From: Microbulbifer sp. THAF38
GTDB taxonomy: Bacteria > Pseudomonadota > Gammaproteobacteria > Pseudomonadales > Cellvibrionaceae
NCBI RefSeq assembly: GCF_009363535.1
Contig: NZ_CP045369.1
Coordinates: forward strand, 4,351,001 to 4,415,000
DNA length: 64,000 bases
Direction: 5' to 3'
The notes under the pieces were generated by a model that saw only the letters and a list, made by a program, of their open reading frames with translations, ran no database searches and was not told the origin of the DNA. The translations under genes and the position numbers were made by a program. Below are positions 50,746-60,290 of this stretch, piece by piece. Position 1 is the first letter of the stretch. The number at the start of each line of letters is the position of its first letter.

Positions 50746-51420
50746 ATGAATCCCAATATGAACACCAATGCCCACAGTGCGGCCCACACAAGCCAATTTC
50801 TACCCGGCGCATTTTTTTTCTTTGCAACCCTTTTTATGCTGCTCGATGGTTTGGCGATTCAAGGGCTGTGGATGGCTTCGCTGAAAGCACTGCCAATCGC
50901 CATACTCGCCATGATGGCCATGCGCCATCTAGAGGGGCTCAGCCGCAGCCTGACACTGGCGGCCCTGGCTTTTTCCGCACTCGGCGATGTGCTGTTGGAA
51001 ATGACATTTGCCCAGCAGTTTATCTTCGGACTGGGCGCCTTTCTGGTGGCACAACTCCTTTACGCGGCTAATTTCTTGCGTTTTGCCGACTTCCGCAATC
51101 GCCGCAGCCTGATACGTATCCTACCGGTGATTCTGGTCGCGGTAGGACTGGCCCGTTGGATACTTCCCGCGGCGGGAGAGCTGGCGCCAGCAGTGCTTCT
51201 TTACTTGCTGGCCATTGTCGCCATGGCCCTTGGCGCCGGGGCTCACCGAGGCAATTCCGGGCTGCTATTCGCGGGTGCACTCACTTTCATGCTGTCCGAC
51301 GCATTGATCGCCGTTAACAAATTTATTGCTCCACTACCCTTGGCCGATACGGCGATTATGCTCACCTATTACGGCGCTCAGGTTGTCATCCTGTACGGCA
51401 TACGTCGCGCCCAGGCATAA
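50746..51420 (+). CDS. YhhN-family (lysoplasmalogenase-like) membrane protein
   Basis: The ATG at 50746 with AAAGG 7 nt upstream is preferred; 224 residues. About seven to eight helices with family motifs (LALAFSALGDVLLEM, FLVAQLLYAANFLR, FAGALTFMLSDALIAVNKF, TYYGAQVVILYG). The YhhN/TMEM86 family includes lysoplasmalogenases; acidic residues in GDVLLE and SDALIA are probably catalytic. Likely inner-membrane lipid metabolism. Confidence 0.85.
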   Translation: MNPNMNTNAHSAAHTSQFLPGAFFFFATLFMLLDGLAIQGLWMASLKALPIAILAMMAMRHLEGLSRSLTLAALAFSALGDVLLEMTFAQQFIFGLGAFLVAQLLYAANFLRFADFRNRRSLIRILPVILVAVGLARWILPAAGELAPAVLLYLLAIVAMALGAGAHRGNSGLLFAGALTFMLSDALIAVNKFIAPLPLADTAIMLTYYGAQVVILYGIRRAQA

Positions 51421-51500
51421 TGCCAACCTTCATACTGGGGATAAGTTGGGAGGACTACACTTTGGCTTCCCACCCCACCACTGAGAGGTAGACAGGCCCC

Positions 51501-52181
51501 ATGCTCGACTGGCGAAGTATCGATACCGTGCTGCTGGATATGGACGGCACCCTGTTGGATTTGCACTACGACAACCACTTCTGGCTCGACCACCTGCCCA
51601 AACGCTACGCCGAGGTACACGGCCTCGACCCCGAGCGGGCCCAGGTGGAACTGCAGCGGGAAATTGATGCGCGCCGCGGCACCCTGGAGTGGTACTGCCT
51701 GGATTTTTGGGCGGAAACCCTGAGGCTGGATATCCTCGCGATACTGCGCGAGATTGAGGAGCGCATTGCCCTGCGCCCCCATACTGAAGCCTTCCTGCAA
51801 GGGCTGCGGCAGCTGCGCAAACCCACTTACCTGGTCACCAATGCACACCGCCACGGGCTCGATCACAAGCTGCAAATCACCGGCCTCGAGCACTGGTTTG
51901 ACGACATCATCTCCTCCCATGATTATGGACACGCCAAGGAGAGTGAGTGCTTTTGGCATGCCCTGCGCGAGGAAGTGGCTTTCGACCCCGGGCGCACCCT
52001 GTTTGTGGACGACAACCAGAGTGTACTGACCGCCGCACAGGATTACGGCATCGCCCACCTGCTGTGCATCCGCCAACCGGACAGCCGCGGACCCAAACGA
52101 GAGATCAGCGACTTCCCGGCGATTCACCACTTCGACGAAATTATGTCGCTGCAACCCAACAACAAAGCGCAGCAACAATAA
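51501..52181 (+). CDS. yrfG: GMP/IMP nucleotidase YrfG (HAD family)
   Basis: A 226-residue HAD phosphatase: DMDGTL with nucleophile Asp13 and Asp15, motif II TNAH, Lys in HAKESECFWHAL and motif IV FVDDNQSVLTAA. YrfG hydrolyses purine mononucleotides such as IMP and GMP. Followed 45 bp later by hslR, as in the enterobacterial yrfG-hslR-hslO neighbourhood. Confidence 0.9.
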   Translation: MLDWRSIDTVLLDMDGTLLDLHYDNHFWLDHLPKRYAEVHGLDPERAQVELQREIDARRGTLEWYCLDFWAETLRLDILAILREIEERIALRPHTEAFLQGLRQLRKPTYLVTNAHRHGLDHKLQITGLEHWFDDIISSHDYGHAKESECFWHALREEVAFDPGRTLFVDDNQSVLTAAQDYGIAHLLCIRQPDSRGPKREISDFPAIHHFDEIMSLQPNNKAQQQ

Positions 52182-52226
52182 GCCCGTATAACGTGGCCCC
52201 AAGTTCATATTGACCAACAGAATTCG

Positions 52227-52604
52227 ATGGAAAAAGTACGTATCGACAAGTGGCTCTGGGCCGCACGCTTCTTCAAGACCCGTAGCATCGCCAAACAGGC
52301 CATCGAAGGCGGCAAGGTGCACGCCGATGGACACAGGGTCAAAGCCAGTAAGGACCTCACCGTTGGCGCGCTCTTAAGCATCCGTCAGGGCTGGGACCTG
52401 ATTGAGGTGGAGGTTATCGACCTCTCTGACCAGCGCCGCGGCGCCGAGGTCGCCCGCACCCTCTACCGCGAGACCGAGGACAGCATTGCCCGACGCGAAA
52501 AGGAGCGCAATGAGCGCCAGGCGGCCAATGCCGGAATCCAGCGCGAGCGTCCCAATAAAAAACAGCGCCGCCAGATTCACCGCTTCCTGCGAGAACAGGA
52601 GTAG
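52227..52604 (+). CDS. hslR: Ribosome-associated heat shock protein Hsp15
   Basis: A 125-residue S4-domain RNA-binding protein: RIDKWLWAARFFKTRSIAKQAIEGGKVHADGHRVKASKDL is at positions 5-45, then a basic, Arg/Lys/Gln-rich C-terminus. Hsp15 binds free 50S subunits carrying nascent peptide and helps recycle them after heat stress. It sits after yrfG. Confidence 0.93.
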   Translation: MEKVRIDKWLWAARFFKTRSIAKQAIEGGKVHADGHRVKASKDLTVGALLSIRQGWDLIEVEVIDLSDQRRGAEVARTLYRETEDSIARREKERNERQAANAGIQRERPNKKQRRQIHRFLREQE

Positions 52605-52692
52605 CGGCTAATGACAAAATTGGTGAAATTTCCGCCATTTTTATCTATAGCTGCTAAACTGCCCCCACTTAACCCGATAGAAAACAGCCACG

Positions 52693-54183
52693 ATGAAACG
52701 ACTGATTGCCATCTCTTTGCTGCTTTTGCTCGGAGTGCAGACGGCCCTCGCCGATAGCCGTGAACACGAGCAACTCAAGCGTTCGATTATCAAGATTTAC
52801 ACCACAGCCGCTGCTCCGGATTACTTCAATCCCTGGGCGCTGTTGAACCCCAAGCAGCTGTCCGGCTCCGGTGCGGTAATCCGCAACAAGCAGATACTCA
52901 CCAATGCCCATGTGGTCGCCAATGGCAGCTTTATTCAGGTTCAGCGCCATGGCGATGCCAAGAAATTCCGCGCCCGCGTAAAGTTTATCTCTCACGATGC
53001 GGATCTGGCCCTGCTCACCGTGGACGACGACAACTTCTTCAATGACACCCGCCCCCTAACGCTAGGCAAACTGCCAGACCTGCAGGAAGAGGTCACCGTG
53101 TACGGCTACCCCATCGGCGGCAAATCCCTGTCGATTACCCGCGGCGTGCTGTCCAGGGTGGAACATCAGTACTACGCCCACGCCGAGAGCTTCCTGATGG
53201 CCGGCCAAATCGATGCGGCCATCAACCCCGGCAATAGCGGCGGCCCGGTGATCTCCGGCGGGCGTATTGTCGGTGTGGCCATGCAGACCAACCAGAGTGC
53301 CGAAAACCTCGGTTACTTCGTTCCTCCCAGCGTAATCGCCCACGTACTCGAAGACTCCGAAGACGGGGAGCACCAGGGCTTCCCCGAGCTGGGCGTGGTC
53401 ACCCAGAGCCTGGAGAGCCCTTCCATGAAGAAGGCGGCCGGTCTCGATGAAGACCAGGACGGCGCCATGATCGTCAAGGTCTTTAGCGACTCCCCCGCCG
53501 CTGAGATCTTCCAGCCCGGCGACGTACTGCTCGAAGTGGATGGCTTCGAGGTCGCCGCCGATCGCACCGTAGAGTGGCGCGAGAACCAGCGCACCAATTA
53601 CCACTACGCTGTAGACCGCCACCATGTCGGCGACAAACTGCCGGTCCGTTTCTCCCGCAACGGCGAAGAGCAGACCGCACAAGTGGCCTTAGCGGCCGCA
53701 CCGCCCTCACGCGCCCTTGTGGTGGGTGAACAGTTCGACCGACAACCGCGCTACTACATCTATGGCGGCGTGGTCTTCGTGCCTCTGAACATGAATCTTA
53801 TCAAGCGCTGGGGCAAGAGCTGGCACTCCAAAGCGCCAATCGATTATCTCTATGCGCGCAACCAGTGGGGCGAAGAAAGCCGGCGCGAGCTGGTGGTCGC
53901 CCTCAAGGTGCTGCCCGCCAACGTCAACCTGGGTTACCACGACTGGAAGAACTGGATTATCGATTCGGTGAATGGCCACAACGTCGCGGACTTCGATGAG
54001 TTTGCGCAGCTGATGGAAACCAACAAAGAAAACTTTGTGGAGCTGCGCGACCGCTCCGGCTACCGCATGGTGCTGGATCACGCCGAAGCCCAGGAACAGG
54101 AGCCGCTGATTCTACAGACTTACCATATACCCCAGCGCCACTCGCAGGGGCTGTTCAGTAGACTGGCCAATAAAGAGGAGTAA
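52693..54183 (+). CDS. S1C trypsin-like serine protease with PDZ domains (DegP-like)
   Basis: A 496-residue protein with a signal (about 1-20, TALADSRE). The chymotrypsin-fold triad is intact: His73 in LTNAHVV, Asp104 in HDADLALL and Ser182 in NPGNSGGP. A PDZ domain follows at about 235-335 (GAMIVKVFSDSPAAEIFQPGDVLLEVDGFEV), and a second, degenerate PDZ-like region lies at about 370-470. The layout resembles plant Deg9/Deg10-type or bacterial periplasmic Deg proteases. It is downstream of hslR by 88 bp. Confidence 0.9.
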   Translation: MKRLIAISLLLLLGVQTALADSREHEQLKRSIIKIYTTAAAPDYFNPWALLNPKQLSGSGAVIRNKQILTNAHVVANGSFIQVQRHGDAKKFRARVKFISHDADLALLTVDDDNFFNDTRPLTLGKLPDLQEEVTVYGYPIGGKSLSITRGVLSRVEHQYYAHAESFLMAGQIDAAINPGNSGGPVISGGRIVGVAMQTNQSAENLGYFVPPSVIAHVLEDSEDGEHQGFPELGVVTQSLESPSMKKAAGLDEDQDGAMIVKVFSDSPAAEIFQPGDVLLEVDGFEVAADRTVEWRENQRTNYHYAVDRHHVGDKLPVRFSRNGEEQTAQVALAAAPPSRALVVGEQFDRQPRYYIYGGVVFVPLNMNLIKRWGKSWHSKAPIDYLYARNQWGEESRRELVVALKVLPANVNLGYHDWKNWIIDSVNGHNVADFDEFAQLMETNKENFVELRDRSGYRMVLDHAEAQEQEPLILQTYHIPQRHSQGLFSRLANKEE

Positions 54184-54211
54184 GGCCCGCAGTATGGGCT
54201 AGGGAGAAGCC

Positions 54212-54649
54212 GTGAAACAACTGAGAGGAATCCTATTCGGCAGCCTGCTGGTGGCTGCCAGCACCAGTGCCGGTGAACTCTACCGCTGGGTCGATGCCGA
54301 TGGGCGGGTACACTTCAGTGACCGCCCACCTGCAGAGGTCAAGGCCCAGGATATCTCCGGGCAACTGGGCCCGATCAATGCCGCTGAGGCCACTCGAGTT
54401 CAGCGGAGTCTGATCACCTCTAAAGCCAATACCGCCGAGCGAGAGTACCAACAGCGTCAGCAAAAGGAACAACGTGCGCAGCAGCAGGAACAGCAGCGCA
54501 TTTGCAGCAATGCTCGTCAACGCCTGCGCTCGATCAACGGGCGCGTGGCCTTTATCGACAAGAATGGCAAGGAGGTACGCTATTCAGAGCGCGAGCGCCA
54601 GCAGATGGCCGAGAAGCTCAAGCAGGAGATCGCCCGCCGCTGCGGCTGA
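54212..54649 (+). CDS. DUF4124 protein with coiled-coil tail
   Basis: Starts with GTG, with AGGGAG 6 nt upstream; 145 residues. Signal peptide (about 1-19, STSAGELYR), then DUF4124: LYRWVDADGRVHFSDRPPAEVKAQDI. The middle and C-terminus are Gln/Glu/Arg-rich coiled-coil (about 70-100), ending with a Cys-containing motif (ICSNARQRLRSI ... ARRCG). Probably periplasmic; function unknown. It lies 28 bp after the protease gene, likely co-transcribed. Confidence 0.82.
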   Translation: MKQLRGILFGSLLVAASTSAGELYRWVDADGRVHFSDRPPAEVKAQDISGQLGPINAAEATRVQRSLITSKANTAEREYQQRQQKEQRAQQQEQQRICSNARQRLRSINGRVAFIDKNGKEVRYSERERQQMAEKLKQEIARRCG

Positions 54650-54665
54650 GGCGCACCATCCCCAA

Positions 54666-54688
54666 CGCCGGCATCCCGCTTGCCGGCG
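54666..54688. terminator. Short GC hairpin after the DUF4124 gene
   Basis: A perfect 7-bp stem CGCCGGC / GCCGGCG with a 9-nt loop, 17 nt after the stop, without a T-run. Possibly a weak terminator before hslO. Confidence 0.35.
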
Positions 54689-54768
54689 CCATAATTGTCC
54701 GGGCCGGCTACCATTTAGACATATCCACCTCTAAAATCCCGCGGTTTTAATACCGAGGCACTCGATCT

Positions 54769-55647
54769 ATGTCCGATCAGCTGGAACGCTTTATCTTCTC
54801 CCAACACGATATTCGCGGGCAGATGGTGACCCTCACCGACGCCTACCGCGAAGTGCTCAAGCACAATCCACTGCCGACTCCGGTAGCGCATCTGCTGGGA
54901 GAGTTTCTCGCAGCCGCCTGCCTGCTCTCCACTACCCTGAAGTTCGAGGGCATATTGAGCCTGCAGGCCCGCGGTGAGGGCGATGTGCCGATGATTATGG
55001 CCGAGTGCACCCACCACAGCGATCTGCGCGGCATAGCCCGTATCGCCGAGGGCGCACAAATCAGCGAGGACGCCAGTCTGATGGACATGATCGGCCCCCG
55101 CGGCGTCATCGCCATCACCCTGGAACCCAAGCGCGGGGAGCGCTACCAGGGGGTGGTGCCTCTGGAGAAGGGCAGCCTGGCCGGGTGTCTGGAGGATTAC
55201 TTTGCCCAATCGGAACAGCTGGAGACACGCTTCTGGCTGGAGTGCGATGGCAGCAACGTGGGCGGCATAATGCTGCAGGTATTACCCGGCAATAATGCCG
55301 CCAGTGCCGAAGAGAATAACGACGCCTGGGAAACCGCTCTGCACTTGGCAAACACCGTGACCGCCCAGGAGCTGTACGATGTACCCCACGATGAGCTGAT
55401 TCACCGCCTGTTCCACCAGTTGAAACCGGCCACCCTGGGCACCGACAGTATCCGCTTCAAGTGCAGCTGCTCGCGGGAGCGCAGCGCCCGTGCCCTGGTT
55501 TCCCTCGGCGCCGAGGACGTCTACCGATTATTGGAAGAGCAGAACGGTGAAATTGTCACCGATTGCCAGTTCTGTAACGCGCAGTACCGCTTTGATCGGG
55601 AGCAGGTCGAATCCCTGCTCAATGCCCCGCCCCATACCCTGCACTAG
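54769..55647 (+). CDS. hslO: Redox-regulated chaperone Hsp33
   Basis: A 292-residue cytoplasmic chaperone. The C-terminal zinc center is complete: Cys232 and Cys234 (KCSCS) and Cys266 and Cys269 (DCQFC). The N-terminal core carries CTHHSDLRGIARI and GVIAITLEPKRGERYQGVVPL. Oxidation with heat releases zinc, forms disulfides and turns on holdase activity. It precedes pckA, as in many gammaproteobacteria. Confidence 0.95.
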   Translation: MSDQLERFIFSQHDIRGQMVTLTDAYREVLKHNPLPTPVAHLLGEFLAAACLLSTTLKFEGILSLQARGEGDVPMIMAECTHHSDLRGIARIAEGAQISEDASLMDMIGPRGVIAITLEPKRGERYQGVVPLEKGSLAGCLEDYFAQSEQLETRFWLECDGSNVGGIMLQVLPGNNAASAEENNDAWETALHLANTVTAQELYDVPHDELIHRLFHQLKPATLGTDSIRFKCSCSRERSARALVSLGAEDVYRLLEEQNGEIVTDCQFCNAQYRFDREQVESLLNAPPHTLH

Positions 55648-55710
55648 AGAAATCGTTGCCGGTGGGGAGCTCTCTCCGCCGCCGGTGACACCCTCTTTTT
55701 CGCACAAAAA

Positions 55711-55754
55711 TTCATACAATCTATAGGGTAAAAATACTACATAGATTATATGAA
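55711..55754. promoter_or_regulatory. Long AT-rich dyad between hslO and pckA
   Basis: TTCATACAATCTATAG (55711-55726) and CATAGATTATATGAA (55740-55754) form a near-perfect inverted repeat around a 13-nt spacer. It lies 64 nt after hslO and 174 nt before pckA. It could be an operator for pckA or a weak terminator/attenuator; I cannot tell which. Confidence 0.45.
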
Positions 55755-55927
55755 TTTAAAACGCTCTAATTTGCAATGACAGCGCTGTCAAAGCGCAAAA
55801 AGTGATCGTATTTGCTACCCGCTTATTTTGAATTTTGCCATAATGCGCCCCCCTAATTTTGCCTGGCTGTCTAATACTTGGGCGGCCCTAATTTTTTTAC
55901 TATCCAACATTCACGGGTAATCGACGA

Positions 55928-57475
55928 ATGGCACAGATCGACGACACCGCGCTGGTTTATAAGAACCTTTCACCAGCACAATTGGTAGAGCAGGCTCTTA
56001 CGCGCGGCGAGGGCAAACTTTCCGACACCGGCGCGCTGGTCACTGAAACTGGTGCCCGCACCGGCCGCTCCCCGGCGGACCGCTTTGTTGTGGAAGAACC
56101 CTCCACCGCCGACAGTATCGCCTGGGGCAATGTGAACCGCCCCTTCCCGCAGGACAAGTTCGATGCCCTGTGGGACCGCGTAGAAGCGTTTGTCGCCGGC
56201 GCCGACAGCTTTGTACAGCAGCTGCACGTTGGCCAGGACGAAGATCACTACCTGCCGGTTGTCGTAACCACCCAGACCGCTTGGCACAACCTGTTCGGCC
56301 GCAACATGTTTATCCGCGCCGAGAAGTACAACCCCAAGGGCAAGGAAGAGTGGCGCATCCTGCACGCGCCTAACTTTGTGTGTGAGCCTGAGCGCGACGG
56401 CACCAATTCCGAAGGCTGCGTTATCATCAACTTCGGCCAGCGCCGTGTGCTGCTGGCGGGTATGCGCTACGCCGGTGAGATGAAGAAGGCAATGTTCTCC
56501 GTGCAGAACTTCCTCCTGCCGGAAAAAGACGTTATGCCCATGCACTGTGCCGCCAACGTTGGCGAAGACGGCGATACCTGCCTGTTCTTCGGCCTGTCCG
56601 GCACCGGCAAGACCACCCTGTCCGCAGACCCCGACCGCTACCTGATCGGCGATGACGAGCACGGCTGGACCAAGGGTGCAGTATTCAATATGGAAGGTGG
56701 CTGCTACGCCAAGACCATCGACCTGAGCCAAAAGAATGAACCGGTAATCTGGGACGCTATCCGTTTCGGCGCTATCGTCGAGAACGTTGTGACCAACGAA
56801 AACGGCACCGCCGACTACTGTGACACCAGTCTCACCGAGAACGGCCGCTGCTCCTACCCGCTGGAGCACGTTGAAATGCGCCAGCTGGAGAACCGCGCCG
56901 GCGAGCCGAAGAACGTTATCTTCCTCACCTGCGATGTGTCCGGCGTACTGCCCCCAGTATCCATCCTCTCCAAAGAGGCTGCGGCATACCACTTCCTGTC
57001 CGGTTACACCGCGCGCGTTGGCTCTACCGAACTGGGTGCAGAGGCCGGTATTCACCCGACTTTCTCCACCTGCTTCGGCGCTCCGTTTATGCCCCGTGCC
57101 CCCCGTGAGTACGCGGACCTGCTGATGAAGCGTATTGAGGACTTCGGCTCCAAGGTATACCTGGTGAACACCGGCTGGACCGGCGGCTCTGGCGACAACG
57201 GCAAGCGTTTCCCGATCCCGGTTACCCGCGCTGTGGTAGCCGCTATCCAGAGCGGCGCCTTAGAAGGCGCTGCCACCGAGCACCTGGAAACCCTGAACCT
57301 GGATATTCCTCTGGAAGTACCGGGCGTGGACAAGGCCTACCTGAACCCGCGCGAAGCCTGGGAAGACAAGGCCGCCTACGACGACCAGGCAGGTAAGCTG
57401 GCCAAGCTCTTCGCCGAAAACATTGAAAAATTCAATGTCAGCGATGAAGTGAAAAGTGCCGGCCCCAAGGCCTAA
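55928..57475 (+). CDS. pckA: ATP-dependent phosphoenolpyruvate carboxykinase
   Basis: A 515-residue enzyme that makes PEP from oxaloacetate using ATP, opening gluconeogenesis. Walker A GLSGTGKT (222-229, Lys228), the oxaloacetate/metal region TGRSPADRF near the N-terminus and LIGDDEHGW (metal-binding Asp) are present; ending and length fit the bacterial ATP family. A strong terminator follows, so it is probably monocistronic. An antisense frame of 361 codons here is a codon-bias shadow. Confidence 0.97.
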   Translation: MAQIDDTALVYKNLSPAQLVEQALTRGEGKLSDTGALVTETGARTGRSPADRFVVEEPSTADSIAWGNVNRPFPQDKFDALWDRVEAFVAGADSFVQQLHVGQDEDHYLPVVVTTQTAWHNLFGRNMFIRAEKYNPKGKEEWRILHAPNFVCEPERDGTNSEGCVIINFGQRRVLLAGMRYAGEMKKAMFSVQNFLLPEKDVMPMHCAANVGEDGDTCLFFGLSGTGKTTLSADPDRYLIGDDEHGWTKGAVFNMEGGCYAKTIDLSQKNEPVIWDAIRFGAIVENVVTNENGTADYCDTSLTENGRCSYPLEHVEMRQLENRAGEPKNVIFLTCDVSGVLPPVSILSKEAAAYHFLSGYTARVGSTELGAEAGIHPTFSTCFGAPFMPRAPREYADLLMKRIEDFGSKVYLVNTGWTGGSGDNGKRFPIPVTRAVVAAIQSGALEGAATEHLETLNLDIPLEVPGVDKAYLNPREAWEDKAAYDDQAGKLAKLFAENIEKFNVSDEVKSAGPKA

Positions 57476-57510
57476 TGCTTTTTAAGTAGCCTTCTTTTAG
57501 TAGAAGCACA

Positions 57511-57547
57511 AAAAAGCCCCGCTGCCGCAAGGTAGCGGGGCTTTTTT
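57511..57547 (+). terminator. Rho-independent terminator of pckA
   Basis: AAAAAGCCCCGCT-GCCGCAAGGT-AGCGGGGCTTTTTT: a strong GC stem with A/T extension and six T, 35 nt after the stop; it can work in both directions. Confidence 0.93.
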
Positions 57548-57690
57548 ATTCGCCTTTCCTTAAGCGAAGCGGCATTTAAGCAGAGTGTCGATTTTTGCGG
57601 CTATAGTGTTTAAAGAAGCGCCGACGAAATAGACGTCCGTGCGCAGACTTACACGTCTCAGGCCAAATTTCGGAGCTGTAGCCGCACCCC

Positions 57691-58383
57691 ATGTCTGAAG
57701 GCAATTCCTTTACTCGCTTCAGGACACTCTACCCCCACCAGCCTCCCGGCCGGCGCACCAACTTTGTTGTGGTAGCCAGCCTGACCCTGCTACTTGCTGG
57801 CGTGCTAGCGGCCCTGTGGTTGTGGCTGTGGTTCAAGTCGCAGGAAAAACCCTATGTGGAAACTCGCGGCTATCGCATTGCCAGCGAAGAGAGTTTCGAG
57901 AGTTTTTTGCGCAGTAACGACAACCGTGCACGGGTGCAGGCACTCAGTGACTACCTGCGGAGCCAGGGAATAGGCGAAGTCACTGCGGTAAGTGATCTTT
58001 TGCGCCAAGGTAGCGAATGGCTGGAAATTGAGAAGCCCCCCTTCTCTCTCCCCCCGCAAGATCAGTGGCCCAAAATAGTCGCCACCCTAAAGCTACTGCA
58101 GGAGCAGATTGTGCCTCTGATCGGCCCGGTCGCGGTGGTCACCGGGTTCCGCAATGACAGCTATAACCGCGAGCTGGAGCACACCGATAAATCCCGTCAC
58201 CGGGCGTTCTGCGCCCTCGACCTGATTCCAACATCCCATATCAGCCACGGTGAACTTGTGGAAGAGCTGCAAGCCCTGCACGCGCGCCTGGGACCAGAAA
58301 GCAATTTCGGCCTGGGTCTCGGTGAAGGACTACTTTTCCATATCGATACCTGTGGCTATCGCTCATGGCAACTGGTGGATTGA
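57691..58383 (+). CDS. Membrane-anchored M15-like peptidase domain protein, copy 1
   Basis: A 230-residue protein with a membrane helix at about 25-47 (VVVASLTLLLAGVLAALWLW) and a periplasmic part. The C-terminal domain looks like Peptidase_M15_3: VVTGFRNDSYNRELEHTDKSRHRAFCALDLIP has the zinc pattern HxxxxxxD (His-Arg-Ala-Phe-Cys-Ala-Leu-Asp), and FHIDTCGYR supplies the second His. Cysteines in both motifs (HRAFC and DTC) may form a disulfide. Likely acts on peptidoglycan peptides. 3 nt before a paralogue. Confidence 0.75.
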   Translation: MSEGNSFTRFRTLYPHQPPGRRTNFVVVASLTLLLAGVLAALWLWLWFKSQEKPYVETRGYRIASEESFESFLRSNDNRARVQALSDYLRSQGIGEVTAVSDLLRQGSEWLEIEKPPFSLPPQDQWPKIVATLKLLQEQIVPLIGPVAVVTGFRNDSYNRELEHTDKSRHRAFCALDLIPTSHISHGELVEELQALHARLGPESNFGLGLGEGLLFHIDTCGYRSWQLVD

Positions 58384-58386
58384 AGC

Positions 58387-59097
58387 ATGGCTATACAAGA
58401 CAACAGTAATCGTCAATCAGGCATCTCTCGAACCCGGCGCCGCTGGCTACTCCTTCTAGGTGGGCTGCTGCTGATCGCCATTATGATTGCGCTGCTATTC
58501 ACCTCGGAGAAAACGCGCGATTTGGGCGAGCGAATCCTCAGTCCCATCGAACTCCTGCCACTACCGGGAACCCCTGAGGTTTACGATATCCAGGGATACC
58601 CTGCAGCCTCAGAGCGGGTCTTTAGCCGCTTTCTCAAGCAGAAGGAAAACCAGGCTCTATTTGCCAAGCTAAAGAATTACCTGCACATCAATCGGGTGGA
58701 CCAAGTGGTAGCCCCCTTTGAACTCCTGCGCCAGGGCAGCGACTGGCGGGATCTGGATGAACCTGCCTTCGCTATTCCACCAGTGGAAAACTGGGGATTA
58801 ATGATTTACACCCTGAGGGTGCTGCAACGGGAAATAGTGCCACGCATCGGCCCCGTTACCGTAGTCTCCGGCTGGCGTACCACCAGCTACAACAGCAAGG
58901 CCGGCGGTTCCAAAGGCAGTAAGCATTTGCGCTTTTGCGGCCTGGATATAGTGCCGCAGAAAAAATTCAGCCGCGAACAATTAGTTCCTGTCCTGAGAGA
59001 TATCCACAAACACAAAGGCAAACAATGGAATATGGGGCTGGGCATTTATAAAGGTATTCGCTTTCATGTAGACACCTGTGGTTACAGGCGCTGGTAA
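58387..59097 (+). CDS. Membrane-anchored M15-like peptidase domain protein, copy 2
   Basis: A 236-residue paralogue of the preceding gene: the same anchor (about 20-40), then AASERVFSRFLKQKENQALF against ASEESFESFLRSNDN in copy 1, LLRQGSDWRDLDEPAFAIPP against LLRQGSEWLEIEKPPFSLPP, and the zinc motifs KHLRFCGLD and FHVDTCGYR. The tandem copies point to a local duplication and subsequent divergence. Substrate and difference between copies unknown. Confidence 0.75.
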   Translation: MAIQDNSNRQSGISRTRRRWLLLLGGLLLIAIMIALLFTSEKTRDLGERILSPIELLPLPGTPEVYDIQGYPAASERVFSRFLKQKENQALFAKLKNYLHINRVDQVVAPFELLRQGSDWRDLDEPAFAIPPVENWGLMIYTLRVLQREIVPRIGPVTVVSGWRTTSYNSKAGGSKGSKHLRFCGLDIVPQKKFSREQLVPVLRDIHKHKGKQWNMGLGIYKGIRFHVDTCGYRRW

Positions 59098-59177
59098 ATC
59101 CCCCTTGCTTCTGCTTAGATAGATCGCAATTTAGGCGCCCGATACCACAGGGCTTTGCAGAAGTAGAGGGAGTTCCA

Positions 59178-60290
59178 GTGCAGGAAAAATTAGAAAGGCG
59201 CTCATTTATTCTTTCGCTGATCTTGGTGTCAGTGGCTTTTATGGTACTGATTAAGCCCTTCTTCACACCAATTTTTTGGGCTTGTGCTATCGCCCTGATT
59301 TTTTATCCCGTGTACCGCCTATTAATGCAGCGCTTTCCCAGTTCTCCCAATTCCATGGCGCTGCTGACCCTTTTTATGTGCATCGTGTTATTGGTGATAC
59401 CAGTATTGGTGGTCGCCACCTCCTTTATCAATGAAGCGGTAACGCTTTATCAGAAGGTGCAGGAGGGACAAATCGATGTATCTAAATCCCTAGAACAGGT
59501 GCGCAGCGCCTTTCCGCGCGTTAACGACTTCCTTGAGGGCATCGGTGTAGATATCGACGAGGCCAAGAAGCGTTTACTTGGCGGGGTAATGAATGCCGGC
59601 AGTTTTATTGCAAAAAACGCAATAGAAGTGGGACAGAACACTGTCAATTTTTTTGTCATGCTCGGCCTGATGCTCTACCTCACTTTCTTTTTAATTCGCG
59701 ACGGGGAGAGGCTGGTCAACTTGATTATTCACGCACTGCCACTTGGTGATGAGCGTGAGCACCTGCTACTGGCTAAGTTTGCCGAAGTCACCCGGGCCAC
59801 TATTAAAGGCAACCTGGTCGTCGCAATTACCCAGGGTAGCCTGGGCGGCATTATTTTCTGGGTACTCGATTTGCCCGCCCCCCTGTTATGGGGTGTGTTG
59901 ATGACCCTATTATCATTACTGCCCGCCGTTGGTGCAGCACTGATCTGGTTTCCTGCAGCGATCTATCTGTATGGGGTTGGCGAGCCGGTCAAGGCCACCA
60001 TACTACTGGCCTACGGATTTACCGTAATCAGCCTGGTGGACAACTTGCTGCGCCCCATCTTGGTAGGGCGGGATACCAAGCTGCCAGATTACCTGGTGCT
60101 GTTTTCCACCGTGGGCGGCCTGATACTGTTTGGCATCAGTGGCTTCGCCATGGGCCCCCTGCTAGCCGCATTGTTCCTCGCTTTCTGGGAAATCTTTATG
60201 CGGGAGTTTGTCCACCCGGAAGATATGCTGATGCCACCTAAACCCGAAGGCAACGATATGCTGATGCAACCAAAGAAAGATAGCGAGTAA
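59178..60290 (+). CDS. AI-2E family transporter (PerM/TqsA type)
   Basis: Starts with GTG, with GAGGGAG 6 nt upstream; 370 residues. About eight helices in the AI-2E layout: N-terminal pair (FMVLIKPFFTPIFWACAIALIFYPVY), a soluble insertion (about 85-150), then GLMLYLTFFLIRDGERL, TQGSLGGIIFWVLDLPAPLLWGVLMTLLSLLPAVGAALIW and DNLLRPILVGRDTKLPDYLVLFSTVGGL. The family exports autoinducer-2 or other small molecules, or acts as Na+/H+ antiporter in some members. Substrate cannot be inferred. Confidence 0.92.
   Translation: MQEKLERRSFILSLILVSVAFMVLIKPFFTPIFWACAIALIFYPVYRLLMQRFPSSPNSMALLTLFMCIVLLVIPVLVVATSFINEAVTLYQKVQEGQIDVSKSLEQVRSAFPRVNDFLEGIGVDIDEAKKRLLGGVMNAGSFIAKNAIEVGQNTVNFFVMLGLMLYLTFFLIRDGERLVNLIIHALPLGDEREHLLLAKFAEVTRATIKGNLVVAITQGSLGGIIFWVLDLPAPLLWGVLMTLLSLLPAVGAALIWFPAAIYLYGVGEPVKATILLAYGFTVISLVDNLLRPILVGRDTKLPDYLVLFSTVGGLILFGISGFAMGPLLAALFLAFWEIFMREFVHPEDMLMPPKPEGNDMLMQPKKDSE

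Noticed and set aside
51378..52334. 318-codon open frame antisense to yrfG
   Set aside because: Complementary shadow of yrfG; translation shows no family features.
53062..53682. 206-codon frame antisense to the S1C protease
   Set aside because: Shadow; the protease has a full catalytic triad on the plus strand.
55970..57055. 361-codon open frame antisense to pckA
   Set aside because: It mirrors the strongly biased pckA codons, has no ribosome site and no recognisable protein; pckA itself is certain.
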